DNA of 64,000 bases from CAWCQC01 sp963819905 (GCA_963819905.1 CAWFXP010000009.1:434001-498000); one strand, 5' to 3'; shown: positions 1 to 8,720, numbered from the stretch's first letter. Made by a program: numbers and translations. Notes: generated by a model not told the origin, from the sequence alone.

Positions 1-881
1 TCGAGATCCTGGCGGCGCCTCTCAACCCGATCGACGTCTCGGTCGCCTCGGGCAAGTTCTTCGCCGGTTCGCCGCCGCTCCCCTACGTCGTCGGCGCGGA
101 GGGAGTCGGCCGGGTGCTCGCATCGGAGACCCACGCCGAAGGGACCGTGGTCTGGACCGGGATGCAGGGGCTCGGCGTCTCTCGGAACGGCTGCCTCGCG
201 GAGCGAGCCGTCGTCCGCGACGCGTTGGTCGTTCCCGTGCTCGCGGAGGCCGATCCGGCACTCGCGGGCGTCTGCGGCATCGCGGGCGTGTCCGCCTGGC
301 TGCCGCTGACTGTGCGCGCTCCCGTGCGCCAGGGCGAAACGGTCCTCGTCCTCGGCGCGACCGGCACGCTCGGCGCGGTCGCGGTGCAGGCGGCGAAGCT
401 CCTCGGCGCCGGCCGCGTCGTCGCGGCCGGCAGGCGGCCGGACGCGCTCGCTCGAGCGAAGGAGCTCGGCGCCGACGCCGTCGTCCGCCTGGACGAAGCC
501 GAGGATCTCGCCGCGGCGTTCCGGGAGGCGTGCGCGGGAGTCGGCCCGTCTCTCGTCATCGATCCCCTCTGGGGGGCGCCGCTCGTGGCTGCGCTCGAGG
601 CGGCGGCGCCGTTCGCCCGCGTCGTCCAGATCGGTCAGTCGGCGGGCCCGGAGGCGACGATCCCGTCCGGCCTGGTGCGCGGGAAGTCGCTCGACATCCT
701 CGGCTACACGACCCTCGCCGTCCAGCACGACGTCCTCTCCCGCGGGTACGGGGAGCTCGTCGAGCACGCCGCGGCCAGGAGGATCCGGATCGACCTCGAG
801 CGCATGCCGCTCGAGGAGGCGGACGAGGCCTGGGGGCGACAGCGCGAAGGAGCCGACGCGAAGCTCGTCGTGTGTCCCTGA
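1..881 (+). CDS. zinc-independent alcohol dehydrogenase / quinone oxidoreductase-like protein (5' end outside window)
   Basis: The frame is open from base 3, so the N-terminus lies outside the window. The visible part begins inside the GroES-like domain (AAPLNPIDVSVASGKF followed by YVVGAEGVGRV) and continues into a Rossmann domain with the nucleotide-binding stretch VLVLGATGTLGAVAVQAAK. This order is typical of the medium-chain dehydrogenase/reductase superfamily, quinone oxidoreductase branch, which reduces quinones or enones with NADPH. I see no structural-zinc cysteine cluster. The stop overlaps the GTG start of the following MFS gene by 10 bp, so the two are probably co-transcribed. The substrate cannot be told from sequence. 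Confidence 0.8.
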   Translation, partial: EILAAPLNPIDVSVASGKFFAGSPPLPYVVGAEGVGRVLASETHAEGTVVWTGMQGLGVSRNGCLAERAVVRDALVVPVLAEADPALAGVCGIAGVSAWLPLTVRAPVRQGETVLVLGATGTLGAVAVQAAKLLGAGRVVAAGRRPDALARAKELGADAVVRLDEAEDLAAAFREACAGVGPSLVIDPLWGAPLVAALEAAAPFARVVQIGQSAGPEATIPSGLVRGKSLDILGYTTLAVQHDVLSRGYGELVEHAAARRIRIDLERMPLEEADEAWGRQREGADAKLVVCP

Positions 882-2056
882 GCGACCGCGCGACGGCGGG
901 CGGCTGTGCGCTCGGCTTCGCGGTGGGCTGGAACGTGTCGAACGTCGGCGCGGTCGCCGACCAGCTCGCCGACGACTACGGCGTGGCGCTGGCCACGGTC
1001 GGCCTGTTCACGACGGCGCTGTTCGTCCTGCACGCCGCGCTCCAGATCCCCGCCGGACGAGCCGTCGACCGCGCCGGAGCGCGGCGCGTCGGGTTCGCCG
1101 CGCTCGCGGTCCTCGCAATAGCAAACGGGCTTCTCCTGATCGCCCCCGACGCCGAGCTCGCGCTGGCCGCCCGGGCGCTGGCGGGCCTCGGCACGGCGCT
1201 CGGCTTCGTCGCCGGCATCGACTACGTGCGTTCGCAGGGCGGGTCGGCGTTCGCGCAGGGCCTCTACGGCGGCGTCGCGCTCTGCGCGGGAGGTGTCGCC
1301 CTCGCAGTCGTTCCGCAGCTCGCGGGCCCGCTCGACTGGCGGGCGGCCTACTGGAGCGCCCTCGTCGTCGCTGTGGTGGGCGCGCTCCTGCTCATGGTCG
1401 GGCCGTCCGACCGCCACCGCGCGCGACCGGAGCGGGCTTCTCCGGTCGGGAGCACGGCGGTGGCCCGGCAACCTCTGCTCGGAGACCGGCGCCTGTACGG
1501 GCTCTGCCTCCTCTACATGGCCTCGTTCGGTCTCGCGATCGTTCTCGGCAACTGGGTCGTGACGCTGCTCGAGCGCGCCGGCGGCTACTCGAACGCGACC
1601 GCCGGGCTGGTCGGATCGCTGATCCTCGGCGCGGGCATCGTCAGCCGTCCCCTGGGTGGATGGCTGGCGCGGGCGTATCCCGAGCGCATCCGCGCGATCA
1701 TGGCGGGAAGCTACGTGGTGAGCGCGGCTGCGACCCTGGTGCTCGCGGTCGCGGGCCCGCCCGCCCTCTCGGCCGTGGGGGCGCTCGCGCTCGGCCTCGC
1801 CTCGGGCATCCCGTTCGCCGCGTCGCTCGGCGCCGCCGCGCGGGTCCGTCCCGACGCGCCTGCCGCCGCCATCGCGATGGTGAACATGTCGGCGAACCTG
1901 CTCATCGTCGTCGGCACGCCGCTCGTCGGTCTCACGTTCGCTCTTCCAGGCGACGGGAGGATCGGCTTCCTCCTCGCCGTGGGCGTCCTGCTCGCCGCGA
2001 TGCTGGCCGTGCCGGCAGTCCGCAGCCTGGCGCCGGCTCCTGCGCCCCGGGTCTGA
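872..2056 (+). CDS. major facilitator superfamily (MFS) transporter
   Basis: 394-residue integral membrane protein. Hydrophobic segments recur along the whole length in a 12-helix MFS pattern, and the first intracellular loop has the MFS-like stretch GRAVDRAGARRVG (about residues 60-75). The second half opens with LLYMASFGLAIVLGNWVVTLL, and SRPLGGWLARAYPERIRA marks the equivalent loop of the C-terminal half. The GTG start at 872 was chosen because it begins just before the preceding gene ends (10-bp overlap), and earlier in-frame sequence is the shadow of that gene. A small-molecule exporter or nitrate/cyanate-type porter is possible, but no substrate signature is visible. Confidence 0.82.
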   Translation: MSLSDRATAGGCALGFAVGWNVSNVGAVADQLADDYGVALATVGLFTTALFVLHAALQIPAGRAVDRAGARRVGFAALAVLAIANGLLLIAPDAELALAARALAGLGTALGFVAGIDYVRSQGGSAFAQGLYGGVALCAGGVALAVVPQLAGPLDWRAAYWSALVVAVVGALLLMVGPSDRHRARPERASPVGSTAVARQPLLGDRRLYGLCLLYMASFGLAIVLGNWVVTLLERAGGYSNATAGLVGSLILGAGIVSRPLGGWLARAYPERIRAIMAGSYVVSAAATLVLAVAGPPALSAVGALALGLASGIPFAASLGAAARVRPDAPAAAIAMVNMSANLLIVVGTPLVGLTFALPGDGRIGFLLAVGVLLAAMLAVPAVRSLAPAPAPRV

Positions 2057-2108
2057 ACGGCGCCGGGCGAGGCGCGTGCCGGGAGGCACGAACGGGAGCG
2101 GTTCCTCG

Positions 2109-2138
2109 TTGCCCCCCGACCGTCAGGCCCATTACGCT
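2109..2138 (+). promoter_or_regulatory. possible sigma70-type promoter for the cox operon
   Basis: TTGCCC (2109-2114) and TACGCT (2133-2138) are separated by 18 bp, and lie 31 bp before the GTG start of subunit II. Motif matching by eye only. Confidence 0.3.
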
Positions 2139-2169
2139 AGCTACGGTCGCCCGAGCGGCCGCCGATTCC

Positions 2170-3171
2170 GTGCGCAGAAGCCTCGTCATCCAGCTGCTCG
2201 TGCTGTGCGTCGTCATCGGCGCGATCTCGGCCGCCGTCGCCATCTTCATCCCCTGGATGCCCGAGCTCGGGTCGGTCGAGGGAGGCCGGATCGACGACAC
2301 GTACTGGCTCGCGACCATCATCTCGCTCGTCATCTTCACGATCGTCTTCTCGGTCTCCGTCTACGCGCTCCTCAAGTTCCGCGCGAAGCCCGACGACGAG
2401 GAGGACGGCAAGCCGATCCACGGCCACACGACCCTCGAGGTGATCTGGACGGCCATCCCGACCGTGCTGGTCACTGCGATCGCCGTCTACAGCGCGGTCG
2501 TGCTCGTCAAGAACGAGGAGACCCCGGCCGGGACGCCGGTCATCGAGGTCGAGGCCGAGCAGTTCGAGTGGAGCTTCACGTATCCCGAGCTCGGCGTGAC
2601 GACGGGCGTCCTCTACGTGAAGCAGGGCGAGAAGATCGAGCTCTTGATGACGGCCAGCGACGTCATCCACTCGTTCTGGGTGCCCGAGTGGCGGGTGAAG
2701 CAGGATGTCGTTCCGGGAACGGAGCAGAAGATCGTCGTCACGCCGACGAAGGCCGGGAAGTTCCCGCTCATCTGCACCGAGCTCTGCGGTCTCGGTCACT
2801 CGACGATGCGGGCGAGCGCCGTCGTCCTCTCGGAAGCCGACTACGAGAAGTGGCTGCAGACGCAGCGAGGGGCCGCGGAAGCCGGAGCCGGCCCCGAGGA
2901 CGGCGAGCAGATCTTCGCCGACGCGGGCTGCGGCGGCTGCCACGTCCTCGCTGCAGCCGATGGCGCGGGCGAGGTCGGGCCGAGCCTCGATATGGTTGTT
3001 CCCGAGTTGACCGCCGAGCAGGTGCGCGAGTCGATCGTCGATCCGGACGCGGACGTCGCGGCGGGGTACCAGCCTGGCGTCATGCCCGGCGACTACGGCG
3101 ACCAGCTCTCCGAGGAGCAGCTGACCGCGCTCGTCGACTATCTGACCTTGAGCGCGGGGCAGGGCTCGTAG
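2170..3171 (+). CDS. ctaC: cytochrome c oxidase subunit II with fused cytochrome c domain (caa3 type)
   Basis: 333 residues. An N-terminal hydrophobic segment (about 4-26) and a second membrane span (about 44-68) are followed by the cupredoxin domain. The dinuclear CuA ligands are all visible: H in VIHSFWVPEW, then C202, E204, C206, H210 and M213 in CTELCGLGHSTM. A C-terminal cytochrome c domain carries the haem motif CGGCH (C254, C257, H258) and a distal Met candidate in GVMPGDYGD. The subunit accepts electrons from cytochrome c or directly through its own haem and passes them to subunit I. It is the first gene of the oxidase operon; its TAG stop overlaps the GTG of subunit I by one base. 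The GTG at 2170 is the only sensible start before the first span; no strong ribosome site is seen. Confidence 0.95.
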   Translation: MRRSLVIQLLVLCVVIGAISAAVAIFIPWMPELGSVEGGRIDDTYWLATIISLVIFTIVFSVSVYALLKFRAKPDDEEDGKPIHGHTTLEVIWTAIPTVLVTAIAVYSAVVLVKNEETPAGTPVIEVEAEQFEWSFTYPELGVTTGVLYVKQGEKIELLMTASDVIHSFWVPEWRVKQDVVPGTEQKIVVTPTKAGKFPLICTELCGLGHSTMRASAVVLSEADYEKWLQTQRGAAEAGAGPEDGEQIFADAGCGGCHVLAAADGAGEVGPSLDMVVPELTAEQVRESIVDPDADVAAGYQPGVMPGDYGDQLSEEQLTALVDYLTLSAGQGS

Positions 3172-5129
3172 TGGCCGTCGACGTCCTCGAGCCGGAGCAC
3201 GTCGAGCACGAGCACGCCGGGCCGCCCGCGAAGCCACGCGGCATCCGCCGTTTCACCGCGGGAGGCTGGTTGCGCGCGCTATGGACGACGCCGCTCGCGT
3301 TCGGCCTCGCGACCGCGCTCGTCTGCGGCATCCGCTACGGCGCGCACTGGGACCCGGTCTGGGATCTGCCCGTCCTCCTGACGGCGTGGACGATCGTCAC
3401 CCCGCTCGGATTCCTGCTCGGCATGGGCGCGTTCGACTACTGGCTCTACTGGGTCTCGGGAAAGAAGACGCGTCCCGAGGATCACTCAGGTCACGGCGCG
3501 GACTCGTGGCGCGACTACCTCCGGGTCAACACCGACCACAAGGTGATCGGCGTCCAGTACCTCTGCACCACGTTCATCTTCTATTTGATCGCCGGCGTCC
3601 TCGCGCTCCTGATGCGGGCGGAGCTCGCCCAACCGGGGCAGGACGTGATCGACACGCAGGCCTTCAACGGGCTCGTGTCCTCCCACGCGGGCCTGATGAT
3701 CTTCCTGTTCATCGTGCCCGTGTTCGCGGGCTTCGGGAACTACGTCATTCCGCTCATGATCGGCGCGCCGGACATGGCCTTCCCGCGGCTGAACGCCTTG
3801 TCCTTCTGGATGCTTCCGATCGCCGGCCTGATCATGCTGTCCGGCTTCCTGCTGCCGGGCGGCCAGTTCGCCGCCGGCTGGACGAACTACCCGCCGCTCG
3901 CCGAGGTGAACCCCGTCGGGAACCTCATGTTCCAGATGGGCGTCCAGTGGGCCGGCGCCTCCTCGATCGCGACGGCGCTCAACTTCCTCGTGACGATCAT
4001 CACCATGCGCGCGCCCGGGATGACCTTCTGGCGCATGCCGCTACTCGTCTGGGCCAACTTCACGACCTCGCTCCTCGTCGTCCTCGCGACGCCGTTCATC
4101 GCAGGCTCGCAGTTCATGCTCCTGCTCGACCGGGTGCTGCACACGAACTTCTTCGTGGCGGCAGAAGGGGGGTGGGTCGTCGGCTATCAGCACATCTTCT
4201 GGTTCTACTCACACCCGGCCGTCTACATCATGATCTTGCCCGGCTTCGGGATCATCTCGGAGGTCATCGCGGTCTTCTCGCGCAAGCCGATCTTCGGCTA
4301 CCGCCTGATGGCGCTCTCCCTGGTCGGGATCCTGATCCTCGGCTTCTCCGTCTGGGCCCATCACATGTTCGTCGCGGGCATGGCGCCGTGGCTCCGGATC
4401 CCGATGATGGTCACCACGCTCCTGATCGCCGTCCCCACCGGCATCAAGGTGTTCAGCTGGCTCGCGACGATGTGGGAGGGTCGCATCCACTTCAGAACGC
4501 CCATGCTGTTCGCGCTCGGCTTCATCTCGATGTTCGTGATCGGCGGTCTGTCCGGTATCTACCTGGGATCCGTGCCGATCGACATTCACGCGAGCGACAC
4601 GTACTTCATCGTCGCCCACATCCACTACGTCCTCTTCGGCGGGTCGGTCTTCACGATCTTCGCCGGCGCGTACTACTGGTTCCCGAAGATGACGGGACGG
4701 ATGTACAACGAGAGGCTCGGCAAGATCCACTTCTGGAGCACGTTCGTCGCGTTCAACGTGACGTTCTTCCCGATGCACTACGTCGGGCTCCAGGGCATGC
4801 CGCGGCGGGTCGCCGACTACTCGCCCCAGTTCGCCGACTGGAACATGGTCAGCTCGATCGGCGCGTTCCTGCTCGGTGCCTCGACGATGGTGTTCGTCTA
4901 CAACATCGTCGTCAGCTGGGCCCGCGGCGAGCCGGCGCCGGGGAATCCGTGGCGCTCGAACACGATCGAGTGGCAGGTCTCCTCGCCGCCGCCGAAGTTC
5001 AACTTCGACACGATCCCCCAGGTCGTCGGGGGCCCGTACGAGTACGGCGTCCCGGGAGCCCGGCACGCGGTGTTCGGGGACACCGGGGCGGGCGTGAGAG
5101 AGCCTGAACGCGTGGGGGCTGCGCATTGA
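3171..5129 (+). CDS. ctaD: cytochrome c oxidase subunit I, A2-type (YSHP motif), with N-terminal extension
   Basis: 652 residues, the catalytic haem-copper subunit that reduces O2 and pumps protons in the membrane. CuB and haem ligands are present: H348 in YSHPAVY with the cross-linking Tyr352, the HH pair in WAHHMF, and the His pair in VAHIHYVLFGG. The usual D-channel glutamate of HPEVY is Ala350 here and the preceding residues are Tyr-Ser; this YSHPxV signature defines the A2 subfamily known from Thermus and Rhodothermus. The protein is about 100 residues longer at the N-terminus than classical subunit I, with two extra membrane spans (about 36-60 and 66-90). GTG at 3171 was chosen because it overlaps the upstream stop (TAGTG) and gives a hydrophilic His/Glu-rich leader. 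Confidence 0.95.
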   Translation: MAVDVLEPEHVEHEHAGPPAKPRGIRRFTAGGWLRALWTTPLAFGLATALVCGIRYGAHWDPVWDLPVLLTAWTIVTPLGFLLGMGAFDYWLYWVSGKKTRPEDHSGHGADSWRDYLRVNTDHKVIGVQYLCTTFIFYLIAGVLALLMRAELAQPGQDVIDTQAFNGLVSSHAGLMIFLFIVPVFAGFGNYVIPLMIGAPDMAFPRLNALSFWMLPIAGLIMLSGFLLPGGQFAAGWTNYPPLAEVNPVGNLMFQMGVQWAGASSIATALNFLVTIITMRAPGMTFWRMPLLVWANFTTSLLVVLATPFIAGSQFMLLLDRVLHTNFFVAAEGGWVVGYQHIFWFYSHPAVYIMILPGFGIISEVIAVFSRKPIFGYRLMALSLVGILILGFSVWAHHMFVAGMAPWLRIPMMVTTLLIAVPTGIKVFSWLATMWEGRIHFRTPMLFALGFISMFVIGGLSGIYLGSVPIDIHASDTYFIVAHIHYVLFGGSVFTIFAGAYYWFPKMTGRMYNERLGKIHFWSTFVAFNVTFFPMHYVGLQGMPRRVADYSPQFADWNMVSSIGAFLLGASTMVFVYNIVVSWARGEPAPGNPWRSNTIEWQVSSPPPKFNFDTIPQVVGGPYEYGVPGARHAVFGDTGAGVREPERVGAAH

Positions 5130-5944
5130 GCGAGCCGCGACACGTGCTCGTTCTGGCGAACGAGACCGTGGCCGGCAGGTCGCTGCTCGACGCGCTCCGC
5201 GAGCGGGCCGCCCACGGGCCGATCCGGGTGACCGTGATCTGTCCCCAGAACGAGCCGCGAACCGGGCTCGTCGTCTACGAGGGGAGCCGGGCATCGGCGG
5301 CAGACCGCCGCCTGCGACGCACGCTGGAGCTGCTCCACGAGGCGGGCATCGCCGCGCGCGGCGAGGTCGTAGACCCGGATCCACTGCAGGCGCTCCGGGA
5401 CGGGCTCTACCGCTACCGGCCGGACGAGGTGATCATCTCGACCCATCCCCAGACCCGCTCGGGCTGGCTCCGCAAGAACCTCGTCGAGCGCGCGCGCAAG
5501 GTCGCGAACGTCCCGGTCGAGCACGTCGTCGTCGATCTCGCCTCACCGCGCGAACGGGCGCACGTCCTCGTCATCGCGAACCAGACGATCGTCGGCGACG
5601 AGCTCATGGCCGCGATCGGGGAACGCGCGTCGCAGGGCCCGGCCCACTTCACCCTCGTCGCCCCCGCTGACGAGCCGGGCACCGAGCGGCGTCTGGCGGC
5701 CGCGCTCACCCGGCTGACGGAAGCGGGCCTCGATGCCTCGGGCTACATCGGCGACCCCGACCCGTTCACGGCGGCCCTGAACGCGATGCACGACGAGCCG
5801 ATTGACGAGATCGTGGTCTCCACGTTCCCGAACACGAGCTCAGGCTGGCTGCGGCGCGACCTGATCCAGCGACTGAGCGGTGCCTCGAGCCTTCCGGTCC
5901 GCCACGTCGTCACCAGCCGCCGCGGCGCCGAGGTACGCGCATGA
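5126..5944 (+). CDS. tandem universal-stress-like (USP/Rossmann) protein inside the cox operon
   Basis: 272 residues forming two similar halves. Each starts with a beta strand and a conserved turn (HVLVLANETVAGRSLL near residue 7; HVLVIANQTIVGDELM near 147) and ends with a matching block: EVIISTHPQTRSGWLRKNL followed by VPVEHVVVD, and EIVVSTFPNTSSGWLRRDL followed by LPVRHVVTS. This is an alpha/beta USP-like architecture repeated twice; no catalytic residue is evident. It uses a TTG start overlapping the ctaD stop and ends in an ATGA overlap with ctaE, so translation is coupled to the oxidase subunits. Role unknown; sensing or regulation of the oxidase is my inference from position. The third copy of the same fold is in the gene at 6579. 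Confidence 0.75.
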   Translation: MSEPRHVLVLANETVAGRSLLDALRERAAHGPIRVTVICPQNEPRTGLVVYEGSRASAADRRLRRTLELLHEAGIAARGEVVDPDPLQALRDGLYRYRPDEVIISTHPQTRSGWLRKNLVERARKVANVPVEHVVVDLASPRERAHVLVIANQTIVGDELMAAIGERASQGPAHFTLVAPADEPGTERRLAAALTRLTEAGLDASGYIGDPDPFTAALNAMHDEPIDEIVVSTFPNTSSGWLRRDLIQRLSGASSLPVRHVVTSRRGAEVRA

Positions 5945-6552
5945 GCGCCGTCGCCGACGCGCACGCGCACGGCCACGGCGACCATCCGCCGGCCGCGCAT
6001 CACAGCTCGCGCGCCAACCCCGTCCTGCTCGGGATCTACCTGTTCCTCGCCTCCGAGGCGATGCTGTTCGGGTCCTTCTTCACCGCCTACTTCTTCGCCC
6101 GGGTCTCCGCCGGCCCGGAGGTCTGGCCGCCGGAGCCGTATCACCTCCCGGTCTTCCTCGCGGGCGTCAACACGATCATCCTCGTCACGTCGAGCTTCAC
6201 CGTCCACTGGGCGACGCACTCGATCAAGCAGAACCACCGGGCGGGGCTCGTCGCCGGGCTCGGCCTGACCATGCTGCTCGGCCTGACGTTCCTCCTCATC
6301 CAGATCATCGAGTACCTGCGGATCGGGTTCAGTCCCCGGGATCTCGCGTTCGGCTCGACCTTCTTCGGCCTGACCGGCCTCCACGGCCTCCACGTCTTCG
6401 TCGGCCTCTGCCTCCTGTCGATGGCCTTCCTCCGCGCGGTGCGGGGCCACTACTCGCCGCAGATGCACCTCGGCGTCGAGGTCCCGGCGATCTACTGGCA
6501 CTTCGTCGACGTCATGTGGATCGTCGTCTACGTGACCGTCTACGTCATCTAG
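5941..6552 (+). CDS. ctaE: cytochrome c oxidase subunit III
   Basis: 203 residues with a His-rich N-terminus and five predicted membrane helices starting at about residue 28 (LLGIYLFLASEAMLFGSFFTAYFFARV). The segments GLHGLHVFVGL and IYWHFVDVMWIVVYVTVYVI at the end are family hallmarks of haem-copper oxidase subunit III, which stabilises subunit I. The short, five-helix form is the common bacterial version. The ATG sits in an ATGA overlap with the upstream USP-like gene. Confidence 0.95.
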   Translation: MSAVADAHAHGHGDHPPAAHHSSRANPVLLGIYLFLASEAMLFGSFFTAYFFARVSAGPEVWPPEPYHLPVFLAGVNTIILVTSSFTVHWATHSIKQNHRAGLVAGLGLTMLLGLTFLLIQIIEYLRIGFSPRDLAFGSTFFGLTGLHGLHVFVGLCLLSMAFLRAVRGHYSPQMHLGVEVPAIYWHFVDVMWIVVYVTVYVI

Positions 6553-6578
6553 CGAGGGATGCTCATCACCGAGCGCGG

Positions 6579-7271
6579 GTGGTAGGCTCGCGGCAGCCGA
6601 CGAAAGGGGTCGCGACGCGGAATCCGGTCCGGACCGAGGCTGAGGCGTTCACCTTCGTGCTGCTGATCGGTGCGATCGGGGCGGCCGTCGGCATCGCCGG
6701 CTGGCTCGGCGGCGGCTGGGTGGCACTCGGCGTGTTCCTCGCTCTCGCGCTCGGGATCGGCGTCGGCGTCTACCTTCGCAGCCAGCCGCAGGTCATGGAG
6801 CCCGCGATCTGGGAGCGAGATCGCGGCGCGCAGCAGAGTCGCCACATCTTGGTGGTCGCCAACGAGACGTGTACCGGCGCCGCGCTGCTCGAGGAGGTGC
6901 GGTATCGGGCGCGGGGCTACGAGACCGAGGTGCTCGTCGTGGCTCCTGCGCTGAGCTCACAGGTCCGCTACTGGACCTCCGACGTCGACGGGGCGAGGGC
7001 CGCCGCGCAGGGACGGCTCGACGCGTCGCTCGCAGCGCTGTCCCAGGTCGGTGTCGAGGCCCGGGGGGAGATCGGCGACTCGGACCCGCTCCAGGCGATC
7101 GAGGACGAGCTGCGGACGTTCGGGGCGGACGAGATCATCATCTCGACGCATCCGCCCGGGCGCTCGAACTGGCTCGAGCGTGACGTCGTCCAACATGCCC
7201 GCGACCGCTTCGCTGTGCCGATCACGCACGTGGTCGTCGACCTCGAGCGCGAGACCGCAGCCTCGGCCTGA
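6579..7271 (+). CDS. membrane-anchored USP-like protein of the cox operon
   Basis: 230 residues if GTG 6579 is the start. Two hydrophobic segments (about residues 28-45 and 49-66) are followed by one USP-like domain that begins HILVVANETCTGAALLEEV and ends EIIISTHPPGRSNWLERDV then VPITHVVVDLE. The same words occur in the tandem protein encoded at 5126, so the two are paralogous. The paired spans occupy the slot of a small oxidase subunit IV in some operons, but I cannot show homology. The gene follows ctaE by 26 bp on the same strand. The start is uncertain: GTG inside the first helix (about 6658) is possible but would destroy the first span. Confidence 0.7.
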   Translation: MVGSRQPTKGVATRNPVRTEAEAFTFVLLIGAIGAAVGIAGWLGGGWVALGVFLALALGIGVGVYLRSQPQVMEPAIWERDRGAQQSRHILVVANETCTGAALLEEVRYRARGYETEVLVVAPALSSQVRYWTSDVDGARAAAQGRLDASLAALSQVGVEARGEIGDSDPLQAIEDELRTFGADEIIISTHPPGRSNWLERDVVQHARDRFAVPITHVVVDLERETAASA

Positions 7272-7276
7272 CCGCT

Positions 7277-8029
7277 CTAGTCGAGGAGACGGTCGAGCCC
7301 GCGGATCACGCCGACGTGGTCGGAGACGGCGCGGATCGCGAGCAGCGTTCCGGCCACGTACGGGGTCGGGGTCTCGCCTGCGTCGTGGCGGAGCGAGAGC
7401 CGCTCGCCTCCGGCAGCGAAGACGACCTCCGTCGAGACGACGAAGCTCGGCAGTCGGACGGAGTGCACCTGCGTCCCGCCGACCGTAGCGCCTCTCACCC
7501 CGGCCGGCCCCTGCACCGTGTCGAGCGGGACACCGATCGTGGGCCGCCGGACGTCGTGGAGTCGCTCGGCGAGCTCGCGCGCCGTGCCGCTCGGGGCGTC
7601 CGGCTTGCCGGCGCTCGCGTAGTCGATCACCTCCCACGTCTCGAGGTGGCGCGCGGCCTCGGCCGCGAAGCGCGTGAGGAGCGCGGCCGTGAGCGAGAAG
7701 TTGCCCGCCGCGATCACGCCGACGTCCCGCTCTCGCGCGAGCCCGTCGATCTCGGCATAGTCGGCCGCGTCCAGGCCGCTCGAGCCGACGACGACCCCGA
7801 CGCGCCGCTCGACGGCTGCGATGACGTTCGCCTTCACCGCGGCCGCGTGCGTGTAGTCGACCAGCACGTCCGCCGGCACCGCGTCCAGCGCCTCCGCGAC
7901 CGAGGAGTAGCGTGCGGGGTCGGTGCGGGAGACGCCGGAGACGAGCTCCAGGTCCGGAGCCGCCTCGACCGCCTCGGCGACCGGGCGTCCGGTCCAGCCG
8001 GTGACGCCGGCGACGCACACGCGAATCAC
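7277..8029 (-). CDS. DapB-family reductase (4-hydroxy-tetrahydrodipicolinate reductase-like) with altered active site
   Basis: 250 residues, GTG start. The N-terminal Rossmann motif GVTGWTGR (residues 8-15), the DYTHAAA and GSSGLD segments, and KPDAPSGTA (142-150) are those of DapB, which reduces a diaminopimelate/lysine pathway intermediate with NAD(P)H. However, in authentic DapB the segment before Lys is HHxHK, with a catalytic His; here it reads DYASAGK, so both histidines are missing while the Lys stays. It may therefore be a DapB-like enzyme with another substrate. Last gene of the minus-strand set that starts at tatA; it lies 25 bp after the cytochrome c gene. Confidence 0.78.
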   Translation of the reverse strand: MIRVCVAGVTGWTGRPVAEAVEAAPDLELVSGVSRTDPARYSSVAEALDAVPADVLVDYTHAAAVKANVIAAVERRVGVVVGSSGLDAADYAEIDGLARERDVGVIAAGNFSLTAALLTRFAAEAARHLETWEVIDYASAGKPDAPSGTARELAERLHDVRRPTIGVPLDTVQGPAGVRGATVGGTQVHSVRLPSFVVSTEVVFAAGGERLSLRHDAGETPTPYVAGTLLAIRAVSDHVGVIRGLDRLLD

Positions 8030-8054
8030 CAGGGCCTCACCATCCGGGAGCCGC

Positions 8055-8711
8055 TCAGCCGCCGGCGCTCTGTGCGACGAACTCGGCCACGGCCTGGATC
8101 TGCTCCTCGCTCAGCTGATCCTTGAAGGAGGGCATCTGGCCCTGGCCGTTCGTCACCCGATCGATCGCGACGTCGAGCGAAGGCTGGGTCTCGTCGAGGT
8201 TCGGACCGATCGTTCCTGCCGACCCGGCGGGCCCGAACGTGTGGCAGCTGCCGCACCCCGCCTGCGCGAAGATCTCCTGGCCGTCGGTCGCCGTGACGCT
8301 TCCCCCCTCGGGCGGCGCACAGGACGCGTCGTCGGCGTTCGCGGCGCAGCGGGCGACGAAGTGGGCGACGTCGTCGGCATCCTCGCCCTCGACGAGGTCT
8401 GCGGGCATGCCGAGGTCGATGCCCGGGTACGCGATCTGCTCGCGGACGACCTGCTCGAAGGTCGACTCCTCGAACCCCTGCTCACGGGCGCCGGCGAAGG
8501 CCCAGTCGAGGTTGGGGCCGATCGTGCCCTGCGAGCCGGCGGCCTCCATCGTGTGGCACGACGCGCACGACTGCTGGCCGTTCCAGCCCTGGTTGAAGAT
8601 CTCGCGGCCGTTCGCGAGGTCTGTGCCCTCGCTCACGGACGGGCCGCTCGAGCCGCAGCCGGCGATGGCCAGCGCAGCGACGAGGAGCCCCAGCGGCACC
8701 AACCAGCGCAC
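8055..8711 (-). CDS. di-haem cytochrome c lipoprotein
   Basis: 218 residues, GTG start. A signal peptide with lipobox LAIAGC (lipidated C19) is followed by two cytochrome c domains with haem motifs CASCH (near residue 49) and CGSCH (near 153). Distal methionines are likely in LGMPADL and GQMPSF. The domains share the wording TIGPNLD, so they look like an internal duplication. Such extracytoplasmic lipoproteins shuttle electrons to terminal oxidases, and the caa3-type oxidase operon is encoded just downstream on the other strand. Confidence 0.9.
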   Translation of the reverse strand: MRWLVPLGLLVAALAIAGCGSSGPSVSEGTDLANGREIFNQGWNGQQSCASCHTMEAAGSQGTIGPNLDWAFAGAREQGFEESTFEQVVREQIAYPGIDLGMPADLVEGEDADDVAHFVARCAANADDASCAPPEGGSVTATDGQEIFAQAGCGSCHTFGPAGSAGTIGPNLDETQPSLDVAIDRVTNGQGQMPSFKDQLSEEQIQAVAEFVAQSAGG

Positions 8712-8720
8712 CGGGCGATC

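Noticed and set aside
704..2089. Long minus-strand open frame over the MFS gene
   Set aside because: Arg/Asp/Glu-rich nonsense without motifs; a mirror of high-GC codon bias in the real plus-strand gene.
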